A DNA stretch of 64,000 nucleotides, from the NCBI GenBank assembly GCA_963931865.1, contig OZ007508.1, positions 5,350,166-5,414,165 of the forward strand, read 5' to 3'. Positions within the stretch are counted from its first letter, which is position 1; each line of letters begins with the position of its first letter. This DNA comes from Axinella damicornis (lineage: Eukaryota > Porifera > Demospongiae > Axinellida > Axinellidae). Below, one piece after another: positions 13,501-22,985 of the stretch. The notes under the pieces are model-generated. The model was given only the letters and a program-made list of their open reading frames with translations, had not been told where the DNA came from and made no database searches. The translations under genes and the position numbers were made by a program.

Positions 13501-13613
13501 GCTCTATGTACCAGCATCTTGAGATCCATGCATCCGACAGTGTGATAGTCAATGAACTGCTTCAAGAGTACGGCAATGAACTGTATGAGCCTTTGACTCT
13601 CAATGACCTTTGA
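7560..13613 (+). CDS. Giant secreted toxin-like protein: C80-like protease, hydrophobic delivery-like region, RTX repeats
   Basis: One uninterrupted ORF of 2017 aa. Residues 1-24 form a signal peptide. Residues about 55-215 resemble the C80 autoprocessing cysteine protease of MARTX and large clostridial toxins: a GHGG box with His95 and an S-L-V-A-C-D box with Cys135 are the expected catalytic pair. Residues about 225-590 are not recognised. Residues about 740-965 are hydrophobic and Gly/Ala-rich, like the TcdA/TcdB pore-delivery region. From about 1125 to the end come six blocks of RTX repeats (G-G-x-G-x-D-x-L type, densest at 1740-1833), alternating with a module whose core is D/N-W-F/Y then Q-H-L/M then a D-x-V-V-F-like strand, as in HCBP-related domains. 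About 25 N-glycosylation sequons fall in the RTX half and only about two before it. Lack of introns, while neighbours have many, suggests horizontal origin. The family in bacteria cleaves itself after inositol hexakisphosphate binding; activity here is inference. Confidence 0.85.
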   Translation: MKMHSVVLPIAVLFALTHVSLVNSTGDGGTQYDQQIIAMMEDDVVVERAANFLYEKHPTLSTVVKWNPITEAKFEVVRGTQRSLGENSRIQIVGHGGRVGTGTTLAGLTAEQLATAILQLPRDSNKLGQISLVACDIAVKGEPNLSEGFVSRFLTSLAEIDIAIEATVSARSALVTVDSTGRKLTGEFNGDQIDWKHKDTASKIVARLENGEVVTNRDPVTDDSSLYPCLTCGVLADVEFPDGSGNEAIADDNAVFLMGCELDCKRRGRFKLTEGTLYDIIDQAARNVFGGQRPEGGATTQNHLVRERVGTQNELQNIVRKIRKLGSPTDLVNEIHFYSTDGRTPADAHGIYYRYGDWVLHMDTNNFYVKLVGVILSENIPHDHENHKEISANTPIDPNAFNTVVPVDGLKHLDLNRIPVIGDQYDVMRGVDGSFFHNMVSWINGDNERIRLGNDDQSRTARATNAQRGLAMFLSEAIRNPRVYFTNMMALDLSQKGYLTVRSWIDADHPMARGGTFSDGEVGLNGGDADARIRPLTAAAFRLWLSNLYNFRFERNGKEFAFSAEPKPEGNKQIRNAGADKEPAKSIRTQILEHHFTSLSATDPYSEFIKYSTAGVLSQRSIPTEEVDVVHNQVEEFRETDESSLPIRTSLALAGDLQQIAHTVNNEIKSQEEKDATKYSIVENSVEREGNEIRFRVIDGSYPPDERHLAVKVDENELKSDDMIRELKGKSEELKNAEETFASRANKVLSVVLGLTQSVNDLENGDIANGVVELAHSLHGIGELTHINDAIYREAGKALGGLLRQRVEELGETVSGLFGEEVGTLAVSEVLESIGRTGEILKDVPILGTAFGVYNIYEDIAQHSVIGYVDAGFDAVITGLQIFGEGDPIVEAVVLGLTVIRMTIDDFYYSIKNELDKLPPGASVGAKVVAVLKGIGEALHEIIDMFSVIGQIVDAIVNSLKLNAQYHKDRQFLKELADYHNYFSVIKEENLPSKEVSFASGEDSWNGGDITFSLGESGISHLSMQEAVDVNGNQRTLDVDIYTGDANDIVMGIGESHTVSFKTVTVHIFWFIPVDRKRIISGLHGDRSSLHGTYYGNSKNNRFFSVQQLPPDVANKLGYKLQDYSYRLHGGDGNDTFYLGPQYAYVEGNQGADNYFINETATHADINNFATDKQSDQVIMTTNYLDLSISRNRMDLHIQSTERHDVTITNWFVGILYQHMIFKTGDGFLFNVSIDESGNPQMEAFALTKSGSDHGEILDVTMAGKPWETVITLMGSDHDDHLLGNDLKNQLYGGKGDDFAVGGNGTDMYHMNVGDGRDIICNCAIDMTFDFLMFDVDHDHIVATVNEQDLHLSSNDTTVVDPPYVTLKDWFTNDSCQHMYLVSNDAVVFAIASNLSAERLIRQLFVDMEFIPGPPPRRFNMSADERNVIGSEYDDVIVGNHLKNYFTAGKGNDVITGGESQDVYVMNPRDGNDTIRNFALDIHQDLLLFKANWTDIVLQNESDDLLLSVASLNMSVRFERWFEGVNFQHLLVRSADAVVFQLPQSPDNLTMTPVYIDRSNSSSGVKLSLQENPWLNVSRVTGSQFEDTVDGNNQDSVIDPGPGRATLRGGLGKDAYIIKRNYEPGCRIHNHATDEKMDTLLFDAPYSQIIVEKHGCSVCLSSNMTSGPASVTLVNYMLSREFRHIMITSSNGVTFILPETNDFEPLPVIINRATAKTGQLINLTSNHSNYDSIQTLYGATQHSNHLTGNENNNTLVGGNKADTLIGAGGSDTLKGGAGNDYLYGGPGADILDGGNGNDTLTGGDGNDVFSPGHGHDDIDGGDGTDIVVCIGDPVSGQGVYINLTQNVSVCSCESMATLTSIEGVYGSMYNDTLIDNDEDNVLAGQAGNDTIMVSSGYDILRGGPGADWYDLSDAQGTKVIINFAKDEALDVLLLPYANKTLLRYEKSGDLLIIRVAREDYPFGGFRDMNRPTIMIKDWYKGSMYQHLEIHASDSVIVNELLQEYGNELYEPLTLNDL

Positions 13614-14948
13614 TCATATGTTCAGAGATAAACTTACCAATTGAGTGTAGTGGTCATAACAATATTGTAATAATTATTATGCAAAGGTATGGTTATGTAC
13701 ACATAGCAGTGTGATTACACATTTCAACTACAATTATACTTAGCTAAGTGATGTGCTGTCATGCAAGAGATATATCACTCATTGCATATATACTGGTACA
13801 TGAAATATTAACATGTGCATGGATGCTTCGTGTACATATATAGCTAGCTAGCTAGCTACATGTTCTTTGTTTGACTGTAGATCTCAAATTCGTAGCTACT
13901 GTTTGGCTCTGAGTTGTGACTGTCAATATTCATGGTTTCTTGGACCAGGTTGTGAAATCCTGGCAATGAATCCACTCAAGCATTTTCAAGGGAACTAGGC
14001 CAATTTCAGGTGAGGACAGCAACTGGTAGCTAACTGTAAACTGGTGGCCACTTATACAGTTTTGGTGAACTGTATATTATGATTAGCTATAGCTATTGTA
14101 GGTATAAAGATCAGATACAGGTGAACACTCCAGTGTGCTTGAACATGAATAATGTTGAATCGGTTACAAGATCAGACCAAAGTGCATGCATGGCAGGATA
14201 TATATGACTGAAATTGATCCCTGCACATTGTAGCATACCAACTGTTGGTTTGGGTCTGGGACCGGCAAGTGCACACTCTAATGACTTGAACTTTTGACTA
14301 ATAATTATTGCAGCTAAATAGGTAAAGATCATTCAGGTCATGGTACACATTCTAGTGCTTGAACTTTGGGTTAGCCCACGTGATTCATTCTCAGTAAACA
14401 GAAACGTCAGCAATGCCTTACAGATGCCTTACAGATGCCTTACCTAAAAATAGTAGCTAGCTACGTAAGTGTAGCTACCAGTCGTTCTGAAACTCACTTC
14501 CAATTAAACATCTAGCTACATGATGGTGAGGTCTATATTCATGGTTAATGTTTACACTTATATTGCATTAATTTCCAGTAAGTAAGGCTATAAACATAGT
14601 TGGGATTGGGGTGGGTTGTAATGTGGCGTGACGTGAACCCTATAGAGCACTAAATATAGACACAGTGCATATTTCCCTATCATAACCTGCTGCATCAGGA
14701 CATGTTTCTTGTTACGTACACATTCTCAGAAAGTCCATGTCCAGTGACCTTAGCCGACCTAGCGATAAGCTATCGTTGCTCACTTGTGACTGTATGTTTT
14801 CGGATGAACTGTTAGCTATAGCTACTTGTGGAAGTACCAAATCTGATTCTTTTTGACATATAGCTACTCTGCTGTCCTGGGAAACTGTTGGTGTACATAG
14901 ATACAGTTTTTGAAACCAGAAGCTTGACAGACAAACCTGACGGGTGTC
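13614..14948. other. Noncoding interval between the RTX gene and the ZAR1-like cluster
   Basis: The 3' flank of the RTX gene is AT-rich with TAGC-tandem stretches (for example 13842-13858), a short triplicated ACAGATGCCTT motif near 14419-14443, and the likely promoter of the first ZAR1-like copy near 14690-14750 (a GCTGCATCAG box and a TTCTCAGAAA box shared with the later copies). No supported coding sequence. Confidence 0.5.
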
Positions 14949-15635
<687 letters not shown>

Positions 15636-16349
15636 TGGAATTCCCCAAATCTCCATCCAAACTATATAAGCTAGCTACTTGGCTACATCTTGTGCATTAC
15701 AGTGCGTTTGCTACATTGTGTTCGTATGATAATTAGCTATGTTCTGTATACAAACAATACTGTATAGCTACAAACAATAGTGATCATCACGTTGCTTAGT
15801 TTTGCTGCACAATAGCCAGAAGGGTCTGTGAACTTCTCTGCTTTGAATGTATAGCTTGCTATGGTGTTTGCGAAACAGATATATATCCATCCAATTGACC
15901 CATCAAGGATAGTTTTGTTCTGGTTCCAAGAACAGGCAGGGAGCCAATCTATAGGATGCCACAGAGTCACCACTGCAATTGACTAGCTAGCTATACGCAA
16001 TGACTCGGTATAGCTAGCTACTGGGATTGACTGAATTATAACAGACATGATGTTTATGAAACAGAACCATGCACAATACATGCACAGCAGATTCTGAAGG
16101 TACACCACATGCATCATAGCCACTTCAAGGGGATGGTAGCCGGCTAACCAGTCTAGGATGTGAGTCAACAATTCATTGACTACATGAATGTACTTGACAG
16201 AATAGTTCATCGATGTAAACATTCATTGATGCAATAAATTTGATTTTCTAGTCATACCTGGGATTGTGAGGAATAAGCTAACAGTGATGTCAGATCCTAA
16301 ATATAGCAGTTACCAGCCGGCTGTTTACCAGGCAAGACGTGTTGCTGCA

Positions 16350-16398
16350 TCAGAATTCAGTATAAAAGATATGCTTGTTCTCAGAAATTTCAGTCTAG
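16350..16398 (+). promoter_or_regulatory. Core promoter of ZAR1-like copy 2
   Basis: TATAAAAG at 16361-16368 is followed about 15-25 bases later by TTCTCAGAAATTTCAGTCTA, a block repeated almost unchanged upstream of copy 3. Conservation between duplicated copies supports a TATA box and start-site region. Flanking sequence 16078-16315 is also shared with 18597-18850, so the whole upstream region was duplicated. Confidence 0.6.
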
Positions 16399-16502
16399 GG
16401 AGTCTTTCAAAACTGCCATGCTGAGCTTGCGCTGTTTGCTTGTGCTATACGGCCTATAGCTGCAGTTGTATACCTGAGTGCTGCTAATATCAGAGGAGAA
16501 CC

Positions 16503-16934
16503 ATGAGTGGAAGGGTAAGAAACTATCCGTAATACCCTTACGTAACTTGTTGCAAGCAATTAAAGTGTTAATGGAAGTGCGAAAAATAACTTCATTCTGC
16601 TGAGAAAAGAAGCACTAGTTTACTAAGTAGCATTTCTACTGAAAAGCTGAGGGGGAGGGGCTTAGCTAATATTACCTTCTGGGAATTGCTATTGAGTATT
16701 GTTTCATGACGTAGAATCGAACTATAGCAGCTAATGTCCAAGTTTTTACGTTTTCTCTCGCTGCTCGGTCAAATCCTATGCAGAGAGCCCGTCGCCAGCG
16801 CAAGAGGCAGAGTGAAAGGGTAAGAAACCATGCTTGTTTTGGTTTTCATGCATTCATGCGGGTACATGCATTCAGCAGAGAAAAGAAGCACTATTTAGAT
16901 AGCTAAATGCATTTATGCCAAAGTGTGTGTGTGT

Positions 16935-16978
<44 letters not shown>

Positions 16979-17854
16979 TTACTACTCTGATACACTGATT
17001 ACACTTGAGCTGAGTTGAGGTCCAGTAAGTATAATTGAGCATCATTAATTTTGTCCATCCCCCCCAACCGAACATGAACACCACACTTTTGGTACATTAC
17101 CTAAAAGCCCAAGTATTTACTTGAAAGATATTTCTTTCTTGGTCAAAATATCTGTGCAGAAAACCCCTTACCAGGGTGAGAGGCGAGCGTGGGGTGAGTT
17201 TTGTTGTCCCACTTGCAATAACAGCTGGAGCAGTGGCAACTCGTGGGCCAACATGGGGCAGAAGTGTAGGAGTTGTAAGATCATGGTGTACCCCTACCAC
17301 CAGCGTCGACTGGAAAAAACAGACTCAGGTAGGCACTTGAATGTGTTGTGAATTGCCCACAAGGTGGCCTTTTTAGTCAACAAAATCGATTGCATTGCAG
17401 GTACTTGCGGCACAACACACAGTTCGTGTGTAGATAGCCTGCAATAACTATGGCCAAGTAAACTATATAAGGCCTCCCATAATTGTTGTTATGGATCAGT
17501 ATGTCTCCTATTCACCTGTTGGCTGAGACTGCACGTGTGCAATGAGGTAGCTATGACTGCGGCTACAGACTAGAGTAGCTAGGTGGTTGCACATTATTGG
17601 CATCACAGGGCCATTGGCCGCATGACTCTGTAGTTTATTTGCCAATTACAAATCAACTTGATACAGCCCATGGCCAAGCGACTCGTGCTACTAGCACAAA
17701 TTAATGGTTTTTGGATGCTACTAGCCCACAACTTACATGTAGCCCTGCTTGTTCATGCCTTCACTGACCTCCTGCAGATGATTCTGGGCCACACCCCATG
17801 CACCTGTGTGAGAAGTGCAAGGTCCTGGGGTATGATTGTCGGAAGAAGTGGTGA
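16503..17854 (+). CDS. ZAR1-like 3CxxC zinc-finger protein, copy 2 (97 aa)
   Basis: Exons 16503-16514 (MSGR), 16784-16819 (a basic 12-residue insert rich in Arg, Gln and Lys), 17160-17328 and 17778-17854 join to 98 codons including TGA. All introns are GT-AG. The body is the C-terminal finger of ZAR1/ZAR1[35 protein letters not shown], then CEKCKVLGYDC. In vertebrates this finger binds maternal mRNAs and controls translation in oocytes; a role in germ or stem cells here is inference. Vertebrate ZAR1 has a long N-terminal region that is absent here, so this is essentially a bare finger. The extra basic exon is found only in this copy. A poly-G/GT tract sits in the second intron. Confidence 0.85.
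16922..16977. repeat. GT microsatellite running into a 29-base poly-G
   Basis: A (GT)n tract from 16923 passes directly into an uninterrupted run of G at 16949-16977, inside an intron of ZAR1-like copy 2. Confidence 0.95.
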
Positions 17855-18144
17855 AGTGGACAGCTCATCGTTCAGACCGCGTGCATGAAGCACGCATGTA
17901 CATGATGCATATAATTGCATCATCTTGGGTTGTGTAGTTGTCATGCCTTGCTGTATAGTAGCTGCTATTCTACATGCTAGACTCAGTTGATGCAATCATA
18001 TAGCTGTGTGGAGACACCAATGTGACTGTAGTGGTAGCTCAATCCCTTTATTTTGTCGTTGACCATTGCGTTGATATAAATTTGTACAAATTATTTTATC
18101 TGAGTCAACAGTATCTTGAGTGGGCGGACACATAGTGATAAGGT

Positions 18145-18490
18145 CATGATTTCACGACACAGCCATCATCTTTCACTGTGTGTGTCTGTCTGTGTGTGTT
18201 TAGTGCACCCTATTACTTACGAAACAAATGTACAGCCAACTTGCTTGTTGATCAGTGCTATGAACCGCAGATGGAACAGTGGCTTTAATAAAATTATGTT
18301 ATGACCACATCTATAATTTAGAGAAAGCACATAACTGTTATGTGCTTTCTCTTAATTATAGATGGTTTAAACTGATGTACCTACATTAGCTACATTTGTC
18401 CCTATACATTACAGTTCTGTACACCAGGCAATAGGGAATAGGGTGCACTGAACACACAGAGACACACACAGTGAAAGATGAATCACACAC
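18145..18490. mobile_element. Foldback element in the 3' region of ZAR1-like copy 2
   Basis: The centre, 18309-18362, is an almost perfect hairpin with a stem of about 26 bases (AGAGAAAGCACATAAC facing its complement). Outer arms 18160-18212 and 18432-18485 also pair (CATCTTTCACTGTGTGTGTC, and a shared block GTGCACCCTATT). The likely poly(A) signal of copy 2 lies within the left arm. Confidence 0.7.
18287..18292 (+). promoter_or_regulatory. Poly(A) signal of ZAR1-like copy 2
   Basis: AATAAA lies about 430 bases after the stop codon. The surrounding sequence (GCTTTAATAAAAT, preceded by GAACCGCAGAT) has a recognisable counterpart after copy 3, which supports a conserved 3' end. Confidence 0.55.
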
Positions 18491-18927
18491 TTGCAGTCTT
18501 TTTCACAGCGTGCACCACCCGATCCTTGCTATTGAGAACAGTCTGTAAGCTTCTGTAGCTATTCATGCATTGAATGGCTATGACGTTTGTCTTAGCTACA
18601 CAGCAGATTATGAAGGTATGCATGACCATGCTGTGATACGTCAAAGGGCTTCCGGTTACAAGAACAAGATGGGAACCAGTCTAGGATGTATGAGAAACAC
18701 TCTGGCAGAATAATCCATGTAAATATTCATTGATGCTATAAATCTGTTTTTCTAGTAATGGCCTCATACCTGGGATTGACTAGAGTGTGAGGAATAACAC
18801 ATGCTGTAACAGTGACGTGAATTCCTAAACATCCTAAATATAGCAATTACCGGTGTTTCCCTATAGGGTGCATGAGAGACTGGTTTAAACCAGTATTTGT
18901 GCTGCATCAGAATTCCTAAGCAGGTAG

Positions 18928-18963
18928 TATAAAGATGTGCTTGTTCTCAGAAATCTCAGTCTA
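18928..18963 (+). promoter_or_regulatory. Core promoter of ZAR1-like copy 3
   Basis: TATAAAG at 18928-18934 followed by TGTGCTTGTTCTCAGAAATC matches the promoter block of copy 2. The same GCTGCATCAGAATTC box lies just upstream in both. Confidence 0.6.
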
Positions 18964-19177
18964 GTAGAGGCTTTCGGAGAGTAATCCCAGTTCTTGAGTG
19001 GTTACCAGAGTAATCTCAATCAAAGAGAGGCTTTCAGAGTAAAACGTTTTCGGCCGGAGTCACAGCTTTCATGGTTGACAACACAACTTGAGTTTTTTGT
19101 GCTGTATGTAACTAGCTGACCTACAGTTGTGATCTGAGTCCTATTAAGTTGAAGTACGCAAGATTGAAAGGAGAACA

Positions 19178-20372
<1,195 letters not shown>

Positions 20373-20608
20373 AGTGGGAGAGCTAATCATTCAGACCTGT
20401 GTACAGAAACATCATCTTGGATTGTGTAGCTAAAAGACTTTCATTGGGTTATTCAACAGGTCTGACTCAGTTTATACAATCATGTAGCCGCGTGGAGAAC
20501 CAATGAGATGTATATAGTGGTAGCCCAATCCCCCTTGTTTTTGTACTTAGCAACTGTATTCCTATAATACTCTGCATTTAGTGCATGGGCAAACCATACT
20601 AGGTCTGT

Positions 20609-20692
20609 AATTAGCTCTCGAAAATACGCCCATGGGCAATGAACTTTAGTGGCTGCTCAAAGAGGGGGGTGGGCGTATTTTCGAGAACCTCG
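20609..20692. repeat. Hairpin between the ZAR1-like cluster and complexin
   Basis: TCTCGAAAATACGCCCA near 20613 is the exact complement of TGGGCGTATTTTCGAGA near 20670, separated by about 45 bases. Related CAAAAATAGGCCCACCC motifs follow at 20695-20735. Confidence 0.75.
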
Positions 20693-20875
20693 CTCTCAAA
20701 AATAGGCCCACCCATTACGAAAGTAGGCCCACCCAAGTACGTGTAAAATCAAATATACGAGTGCCATACTGCAAGTCATTCTAGCAAGGCTTAACTACTA
20801 CTACTCCCGGTAATTATCATCATCACAATGACATTGTATACTGCCAGCTGTGAACTGCAGATAGAAAGTGTCTTT

Positions 20876-20881
20876 AATAAA
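20876..20881 (+). promoter_or_regulatory. Poly(A) signal of ZAR1-like copy 3
   Basis: AATAAA about 500 bases after the stop, in a context (TGTCTTTAATAAAAT) homologous to the signal after copy 2. Confidence 0.5.
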
Positions 20882-21033
20882 ATAATATTGCTCATGACCA
20901 ACATACATATTAAGAGAAGGCACATGACTGGATGCATGAATGACTATATCTATATTTGGGCGTGCATATTATATTCAGTACAGGTACAGGTGATAAGGAG
21001 AATTCCACACACATACACACAACACACAATAGA

Positions 21034-21369
21034 CTATGATATCAGACACTTGCTGTCTTTTTCAGCCGAGTCTTGTGATCTCTTTGGTTGTGATGACGCT
21101 CCTTTACTCTTCTTGCTATGGTCAGGGAGTTTGTATTTCTCACGAATTTTCTGTCGTTCACGTTCCTTTTCGGCGTGAACCAATTCCATTTCTCTCTTCC
21201 GTTGTTCCTGCCTTCTCTTTAGGTCTTGATCCAACTTTTTACGCTCATACTCTGCGGCTGCTTTCGATGTCTCCTCCTCATCGTCTCCCAGCCCAACAGC
21301 CCCCTCAATGTCTTTAGTGATGCCCTTCACCTTAGAGCCAACAAGTGCCTTGGTCACGGCAACAGCCAT
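21034..21369 (-). CDS. CPLX: Complexin with C-terminal CaaX box (111 aa)
   Basis: Complexins bind the assembled SNARE bundle and clamp or promote vesicle fusion. The ORF encodes a hydrophobic N-terminus (MAVAVTKALVG), an acidic G-L-G-D-D-E-E-E stretch, a long charged accessory and central helix (about residues 33-80, ending Q-K-I-R-E-K-Y-K-L, where the Lys-Tyr pair matches the SNARE-contact site of complexins), then a polar tail ending C-L-I-S. The last four residues are a CaaX prenylation signal, as in complexins 3/4 and many invertebrate complexins. I start at 21369 because a TTTTCAG acceptor lies eight bases upstream, implying a 5'-UTR intron; the more distal ATG at 21406 lies in that intron. 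The coding part is a single exon. Confidence 0.88.
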   Translation of the reverse strand: MAVAVTKALVGSKVKGITKDIEGAVGLGDDEEETSKAAAEYERKKLDQDLKRRQEQRKREMELVHAEKERERQKIREKYKLPDHSKKSKGASSQPKRSQDSAEKDSKCLIS

Positions 21370-22029
21370 CTTTGAGACTGAAAATAAACGGGTGTGCGTT
21401 AAGTGCATGCTGGGTTATAAATACAGTCACATGTCAAGTTTCACAAGTGACTGCTGTGCAATGGGAGTCCCCACGTAGGTAGTAGCAAGGGTTCATAGTT
21501 ATAAACACTTGGAGTAGTGGCTTTCATAACTTTAGTCTGAGACCTTGGGAGTGTGACTGTGTCGACTGCGTGACTGTCTGAATCGGGAGTGTGAAACAAT
21601 TTCGTATGCTACGTCAACCATACATGACACTTTAGGCTACAATGTACTTCTAGTCAGAAGAACATAATTGCTGGCATGCAACTAATCTTGACAACAGCAG
21701 TCCGACTCTGAGCTAGCGTTTGTATGACACTGTATATAATATTAATATATATGTATGTGTGCACACTTTATAAAGGAATGCAATAAGTTAGTGTAGCATG
21801 CACGTGCAGTGGGTGACAATCGTAAAAGGTGGCTGGCCACATGCACAGTGGAAACTAAAGGTTATCGCATTGAACTTCTTCCCGGGCTTCAATTGGTGAC
21901 AGCATCATAAGTACGCCATGCCATGTACCTTGGCGATTTGGAGGCACACATATCATTGAACACAAGTCCATTTCTTTTATAGTCGCTAACAAAGTAACCG
22001 GAATAGCAACTGAATGCTAATACTAACCA

Positions 22030-22245
22030 GTACCCCGGGACCGACGGCTTCACATCCCCTCTGAAGGGGATGTGCGGTGTGAACTATTTCAGGTGAAAAT
22101 GCCTTCAAGAACACACCTACTCATTTTTGAAGGTCGACTCCTAGGAGAGAAAGAAAATCTCCTACAGCAATGATGGGACTCAAACCTGCAACCTTTCGAT
22201 TAGCAGTTGAATACTTTTACTAGCCACCAGCCACCCCGGCTCTCT
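22030..22245 (-). mobile_element. tRNA-derived SINE
   Basis: Read on the minus strand, the part at about 22245-22160 resembles a tRNA: an A-box-like GTGGCTGGTGG segment, an ACTGCTAATCG anticodon-arm-like block, and GGTTTGAGTCC, a good B box. A non-tRNA body follows, ending near 22030 with a palindromic ACATCCCCTTCAGAGGGGAT. No long variable arm or intact acceptor stem is visible, so it is a SINE rather than a tRNA gene. Confidence 0.6.
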
Positions 22246-22316
22246 CTTCCTCGTAGCAAGGTGGGTGCCACACTGCATGTGCCCACTCTGACATTATTAC
22301 GTGAGGCTTCCGAGTC

Positions 22317-22655
22317 AACTTAGACTTAGTCCCGTGCCTAGCCGGAAACCTACGGAATATCCATCTGGCGACTTTCAGCAACATTCTCAGTCTTCATTTA
22401 ATATTCATAGATCAGCTAACTGCCTGAAACCGGACAGAGCCGGAAGTCCTACACATGAAATGATATACGTAATTTTGAATTTTCTACAACTTTTCGCTAT
22501 TAACGAAGAGAAAATGAATTCTCTACGATTTCATTTCAGTCTGAAATTCCTGCCTAAAAGGTGTGACTTTTTAATGAAGACCGAGGTTTCTGCGCAAAGT
22601 CGCCAGACCCTCTCTCCTGCGAGGGGTGGGGTCTGGGCACGAGACTAACTTAGAC
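22317..22655. mobile_element. MITE of the TAGTCTCGTGCCCAG family
   Basis: Ends TTAGACTTAGTCCCGTGCCT on the left and CTGGGCACGAGACTAACTTA on the right are inverted repeats. The 348-base open frame across it has no recognisable domain and starts and ends in the repeat. Confidence 0.6.
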
Positions 22656-22869
22656 CTAGAAATCAGTGTCAAATGATGGCAATACTGCCAAACAGTGATA
22701 ACTTACATTGTCAGGAGGTGAGGGGATGGACTGAACGGTCTATGTCTGCAAAGGGAAACAAAAACACCATGATAGGCTCATACTCAGGTTCAGACCTTCA
22801 GTTCGAAAAGCCCCAAAACGATTCACTAAGTAGCTCCACTACTATGATATTATACTTTGCACTGCAGCA

Positions 22870-22985
22870 TAGCCTCGTTCCCAGGCTCCTTCCCAGCTTT
22901 TTGCCGCATACTGTACAGTATGCAACACAAAAGCTGGGGAGGAGTATGTGACAAAAAGCTGGGGAGGAGCCTGGGAACAAGGCTA
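22870..22985. mobile_element. MITE of the TAGCCTCGTTCCCAG family
   Basis: TAGCCTCGTTCCCAGGCTCC at 22870 and its near complement ending 22985 flank an AGCTTTTTG/CAAAAAGCT inner stem. Three or more relatives occur in the window (about 30026, 35552, 57521). Confidence 0.8.

Noticed and set aside
7560..13613. Bacterial contamination as the source of the toxin-like gene
   Set aside because: Flanks on both sides are animal-type DNA with spliced genes and MITEs, no bacterial genes adjoin it, and the start lacks a ribosome-binding site. An assembly chimera cannot be excluded without reads, so this is listed as a check.
22160..22245. Functional tRNA-Ser gene on the minus strand
   Set aside because: There is no paired acceptor stem or long variable arm, and a SINE-like body follows directly.
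22301..22648. 115-aa ORF near the complexin gene
   Set aside because: It coincides with a MITE bounded by inverted repeats.
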